A stretch of 8,954 bases of DNA from JBDNFP01 sp041689775. Lineage in GTDB: Bacteria; Bacteroidota; Bacteroidia; Cytophagales; Spirosomataceae. A program made the position numbers and the translations under genes. This document shows, piece by piece, positions 6,436 through 8,954 of the stretch. Numbering within the stretch: the stretch's first letter is position 1; each line of letters opens with the position of its first letter. The stretch is taken from the NCBI GenBank assembly GCA_041689775.1, contig JBDNFP010000141.1, forward strand, positions 1 through 8,954. The letters run 5' to 3'. A model generated the notes under the pieces. The model ran no database searches. It had not been told where the DNA came from and was given only the letters and a program-made list of their open reading frames with translations.

Positions 6436-6893
6436 TTTTTGGGATTCTTAGGAAATAGCCTGGGTTCGCCGTATCGCTTGTATAGTTTCTCGATTACTTC
6501 GGGTCTACTGAAATAGACAAAGAAGAGACCGGACAAGATGCCGATCAGCAGGCTGCCTCCTTCATCTACTTTCCAATTAATAAAGCCGCCATCTGAAACC
6601 AGGGTCTTGACAATGGCAGTAAGCACGAAGGAAAAGAACGACGCACCGAACGGTTGGGCGAATAATAATATATACCCATAGCGATTTAATGGCTTCCTGG
6701 TTATGTCATCATCTGCCTTTCTTCGCCACTCAGTAAAAAGAATGACAAGAGAGTAAAACATATTACCCATGAACCCGTATAGAATGCTTGTATACGCGAA
6801 AAATTCGGACGATAGGACACCGAAAACCACGGCGTCATTAAGGAGGAAGCTTGCTAGAAAACAATAGACCAGGATTACGGATTTTGTAGTCAT
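6432..6893 (-). CDS. four-helix membrane protein of the lysis block, function unknown
   Basis: The protein has 153 residues with four likely membrane helices, at about 5-27, 32-54, 73-99 and 113-129, joined by a basic/acidic loop at 56-72 (EWRRKADDD). The C-terminus is basic and ends in PKNPKK. I do not recognise a family. It lies between the probable spanin and the holin-like protein and overlaps the latter by ATGA, so it could be a second holin, an antiholin, or an inner-membrane regulator of lysis. The frame is open to an ATG at 6911, but I prefer the ATG at 6893 because it follows the spanin stop by one base (TGACATG), the same junction used at terS/terL. The membrane topology is clear from the sequence; the role is inferred from position. 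Confidence 0.65.
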   Translation of the reverse strand: MTTKSVILVYCFLASFLLNDAVVFGVLSSEFFAYTSILYGFMGNMFYSLVILFTEWRRKADDDITRKPLNRYGYILLFAQPFGASFFSFVLTAIVKTLVSDGGFINWKVDEGGSLLIGILSGLFFVYFSRPEVIEKLYKRYGEPRLFPKNPKK

Positions 6894-6894
6894 G

Positions 6895-7386
6895 TCAACG
6901 AAGTGAGTCATTGCTTTGTTTTTTTCTTAGTAATTGGTACATCATAGCAGCAATGGATAGAAAAATAAGCGCCAGTATGCTATAAAAAACCAGGCTGTCG
7001 GGTCTACGCTCGGTAGACCTGTCGGCAGACCTTATCTCAGAAATCATTCGTGCGCTTTCCGAAATAAGGCTGTCGAGGACCCTGGTTGAGGTTTCAACAA
7101 TCCGCTCGCTGGGTAGGTATATAATCCGGTCTTTGCCTTGGATGAATTGAGGCACGAGCGGAACATTACTACCCTGAAAACTCAGGTCGGGCAAACGGTA
7201 AAGGCTATCGAGGCCAGTAATTCTGAACTCCTGCCAGCCCTTGACCTGCTCCTTTTGCTCGGTGATTTCGCTGCGAACATAGGAGAGCTTATTAACCGAA
7301 CTGTCCAGATCGGAAACAGTGCGTTTAAACTTCTTTATCGTCTGACAGCCCGACAGCAGCAGGAGAATGATCAAAACGAACCTCAT
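6895..7386 (-). CDS. lipoprotein with C-terminal membrane anchor, probable unimolecular spanin
   Basis: The N-terminus is a short lipoprotein signal: MRF, a hydrophobic run, then a lipobox LSGC with the modified cysteine at residue 14. The C-terminus has one membrane helix at about 131-153, followed by a basic tail (RKKQSNDSLR). Between them lie about 115 soluble residues: a charged helical part at 15-60 (DLDSSVNKL, EITEQKEQVK), a middle with strand-like stretches (PLVPQFIQ, DRIIYLP) and a second helix at 95-120. An outer-membrane lipid anchor plus an inner-membrane helix in one chain is the layout of unimolecular spanins such as T1 gp11, which fuse the two membranes in the last step of lysis. 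No acidic surface-export signal follows the cysteine, consistent with a periplasm-facing protein. The start overlaps the upstream stop (ATGA). The topology is seen directly; the function is inferred from it and from the lysis neighbours. Confidence 0.75.
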   Translation of the reverse strand: MRFVLIILLLLSGCQTIKKFKRTVSDLDSSVNKLSYVRSEITEQKEQVKGWQEFRITGLDSLYRLPDLSFQGSNVPLVPQFIQGKDRIIYLPSERIVETSTRVLDSLISESARMISEIRSADRSTERRPDSLVFYSILALIFLSIAAMMYQLLRKKQSNDSLR

Positions 7387-7826
7387 AAGTCGAAGGGAGT
7401 ATTGAGGCTACCCCGGCTGATCATCCTGTGCATGATCGAGCCAAGTAACTGCTCTATGCCCGGCCCAAAAAGCGCCCACACCGCATCCACTTCACCCACG
7501 GCGTTTTCGGTTTCGGCGGCAGCAAACTCGAATGTCGCGGGGTCTACCATCTTCGTATTGTTACTTTCGGTATGCACCGCAATGGCTCCCGATGGTGAGT
7601 AGCGGCGGTCAATTTCCCAGGGTGAATAGGTAGTAGTAGTTGCCCCTGTTGGCTCGCCCAATTCGTCCAGTACTGGCGTTTCGGTTACAGTGCGTTTCAT
7701 CATCTGAATTTCGAGCGTAGGCACGATTATCGACGTGACGAAGTCCACTGCAAAACCCTTGCAAACGAGTTCTTGTGTTTCAAGTTCTCCCGAGCGATCG
7801 GCAATAAGTACCTTAATAGGCTTCAT
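7383..7826 (-). CDS. hypothetical protein between tail spike and lysis genes, 147 aa
   Basis: I do not recognise this protein. The first 45 residues alternate hydrophobic and polar positions (IKVLIADRSGELETQELVCKG, VDFVTSIIVPTLEIQ) and look like beta strands. The middle is rich in Thr, Glu and Pro and contains the Thr-rich TTTTYSPWEIDRRYSP. The C-terminal half (about 100-140) is helical (FAAAETENAVGEVDAVWALF, IEQLLGSIMHRMIS). It has no signal peptide or membrane helix. The ATG is preceded by AAGAAAAAAA, an A-rich leader without a Shine-Dalgarno, 26 bases after the spike stop. The TGA overlaps the spanin start. A gene directly after a tail spike often encodes a spike chaperone or a tail-tip accessory, but nothing in the sequence proves that here. 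Confidence 0.72.
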   Translation of the reverse strand: MKPIKVLIADRSGELETQELVCKGFAVDFVTSIIVPTLEIQMMKRTVTETPVLDELGEPTGATTTTYSPWEIDRRYSPSGAIAVHTESNNTKMVDPATFEFAAAETENAVGEVDAVWALFGPGIEQLLGSIMHRMISRGSLNTPFDL

Positions 7827-7852
7827 TTTTTTTCTTAGTTATAAGGTTGAAA

Positions 7853-8954
7853 CTATACCGTTGCGCCAGTCGCATCTTTCCAGACCGTACCATTCCACCA
7901 GACAGGCTTGGAAAGGGTAGTGTCGTAGTACATATAAGGAACCGGCAGAGCCGAAGTAGCAGGCCGTGCGCCAGTAGCGCCACTCTTAGGCATCTGCAAT
8001 TTCTGGATTGTGCTCCCTGCCGTTTTTACGTGAAGAAAGTCCGAATCGTACACCACACTCCCCAGCTCCATCGTCGTATCTGCCCCCGAAGTAGGAGTGT
8101 AACCCCGCAGCAACTGTCGCCGCTTAAAACGAACCGGAACGGCATCGGAGGTGATAATAATATTCTGACCGTCGTCGGCGCTGCTCGTGTCGGCATTGTC
8201 TCGAACGAATATACCCACCTTAGCACCATCGCTGATCAGTACCGCCTTGGCCGGATTGCCAAACGAGTAACGCAATTCCTCGATTCTTAGCGTAGGCAAA
8301 AGAGTCCCTAACAACTGCTTCCAGCTTGCCGTTGCTACGTCCCCCAGATCACCCATGGTGGGTAGTTGGTTAGGGTTCTTTCCTGCTAGGAGGCCACTTG
8401 TAGTGAGGGCTTGTAGTTCTGTGTTGGGCAATCGGCGCGGGTAATACGCCACGCACACGACTATCCCCGACCAGGGTTGTATACTTGTAACTACGCCCCC
8501 TATCTCAATGGTGTTAATTGCGGGGATGGTGCCCACGGTATCCACTTGCACGGCTCCACCATTATAGCTTCCCGCGATGTCGTTGACGCGGTACCCAAGA
8601 GCGTACCGAACCCGCTGCCCTATGCTGGTAAGCGCGTTCTGAAGGCCCCATTGAACGAATGCGGCCGTGGGGTTGTAGGCGATTCCGGTTCGGTTCACCG
8701 CGGAAGACCTCTGTCCCACTAAAATAGACTGGTTCGTGCTATTGTTCGTGCTGGCGAATAATAGCGTGTGGGCATTAATGACACTGCCGTAGCCCGTAAT
8801 CCCCTCGGCATAGAAGCTGCCTTCACCGGGCTTGATTATGTCCTCCAAGTTAGGCATCACCCACGTTTCGAGGGCGCGGATAACGGCAGTAGCGCCCGTG
8901 GGAATGTACGAGGTCGGGAAACTACCCAGCTCCATCTGCATTCCGTCCACGTGC
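7853..8954 (-). CDS. tail fibre/spike protein with laminin-G-like domain (N-terminus outside window)
   Basis: The frame runs through the right edge. A GTG at 8950 is not the start: the residues around it (VDGMQMELGSFPTSYIPT) match the interior end motif of a jelly-roll carbohydrate-binding domain, so the protein continues upstream. Counting from 8950, residues about 25-190 form a concanavalin/laminin-G-like sandwich, with GEGSFYAEG near 42-50 and YYPRRLPNTELQALT at 169-183, a common ending of phage LamG domains. Residues 225-278 (ISDGAKVGIFVRDNADTSSA, DDG, RFKRR) resemble the segment that precedes pectate-lyase-fold spikes, but no such helix follows. The last part (331-361) carries YDTTLSKPVWWNGTVWKDATG, a small terminal module common in phage fibres. 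It probably binds surface glycans of the host and may be trimeric. It is the first gene of the block seen here. Confidence 0.8.
   Translation of the reverse strand, partial: HVDGMQMELGSFPTSYIPTGATAVIRALETWVMPNLEDIIKPGEGSFYAEGITGYGSVINAHTLLFASTNNSTNQSILVGQRSSAVNRTGIAYNPTAAFVQWGLQNALTSIGQRVRYALGYRVNDIAGSYNGGAVQVDTVGTIPAINTIEIGGVVTSIQPWSGIVVCVAYYPRRLPNTELQALTTSGLLAGKNPNQLPTMGDLGDVATASWKQLLGTLLPTLRIEELRYSFGNPAKAVLISDGAKVGIFVRDNADTSSADDGQNIIITSDAVPVRFKRRQLLRGYTPTSGADTTMELGSVVYDSDFLHVKTAGSTIQKLQMPKSGATGARPATSALPVPYMYYDTTLSKPVWWNGTVWKDATGATV

Noticed and set aside
7847..8290. 147-aa plus-strand frame opposite the tail spike
   Set aside because: It is antisense to the tail spike, with an Arg- and Cys-rich translation typical of a shadow frame.
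8948..8950. GTG as the start of the tail spike gene
   Set aside because: The residues around it match the interior end motif (xDGxQxE-x-G...TSYIPT) of a binding domain, so the gene continues beyond the right edge.

Overview
The window is a stretch of a tailed-phage (Caudoviricetes) genome or prophage. It runs almost entirely on the minus strand as one tightly packed late operon. Two small genes come in from the left on the plus strand. No bacterial housekeeping gene, tRNA, rRNA, insertion sequence or CRISPR array is visible. The host is probably a member of the Bacteroidota. This is an inference: most minus-strand starts have AT-rich leaders without a Shine-Dalgarno sequence (for example a run of A directly before the ATG near 7826), and the MuF-type and tail-spike proteins resemble ones I associate with that phylum. 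No similarity search was possible.

Layout, read in the direction of minus-strand transcription (right to left). (1) 8954-7853 is the 3' part of a tail fibre/spike protein with a laminin-G-like domain. (2) 7826-7383 is an unknown 147-aa protein. (3) 7386-6115 is a coupled lysis block: a lipoprotein with a C-terminal membrane anchor (probable unimolecular spanin), a four-helix membrane protein and a small holin-like protein. (4) 6062-5406 is a GH19-type lysozyme. (5) 5372-3287 encodes the terminase small and large subunits. (6) 3277-1874 is an SPP1-type portal. (7) 1863-1573 is a 96-aa unknown. (8) 1571-444 is a MuF-type minor head protein. Immediately downstream, in the +1 frame, is a coiled-coil coding stretch (443-332) without a start codon. 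It looks like a displaced C-terminus of the MuF protein.

On the plus strand, the end of an unknown gene (1-51) overlaps by ATGA an unknown 95-aa gene (48-335). The stop codon of that gene overlaps the coiled-coil stop in a convergent junction. The late operon therefore ends right after the minor head protein, and no scaffold, protease or major capsid gene follows directly on the same strand.

Together the genes cover host recognition (spike), host lysis (holin, lysozyme, spanin), DNA packaging (TerS/TerL through the portal) and the start of head morphogenesis (MuF). The largest spaces not assigned to a gene are 52, 33 and 26 bases, so there is no long non-coding region. The most notable points are the probable unimolecular spanin placed first in the lysis block, the split MuF C-terminus, and the early end of the head operon.
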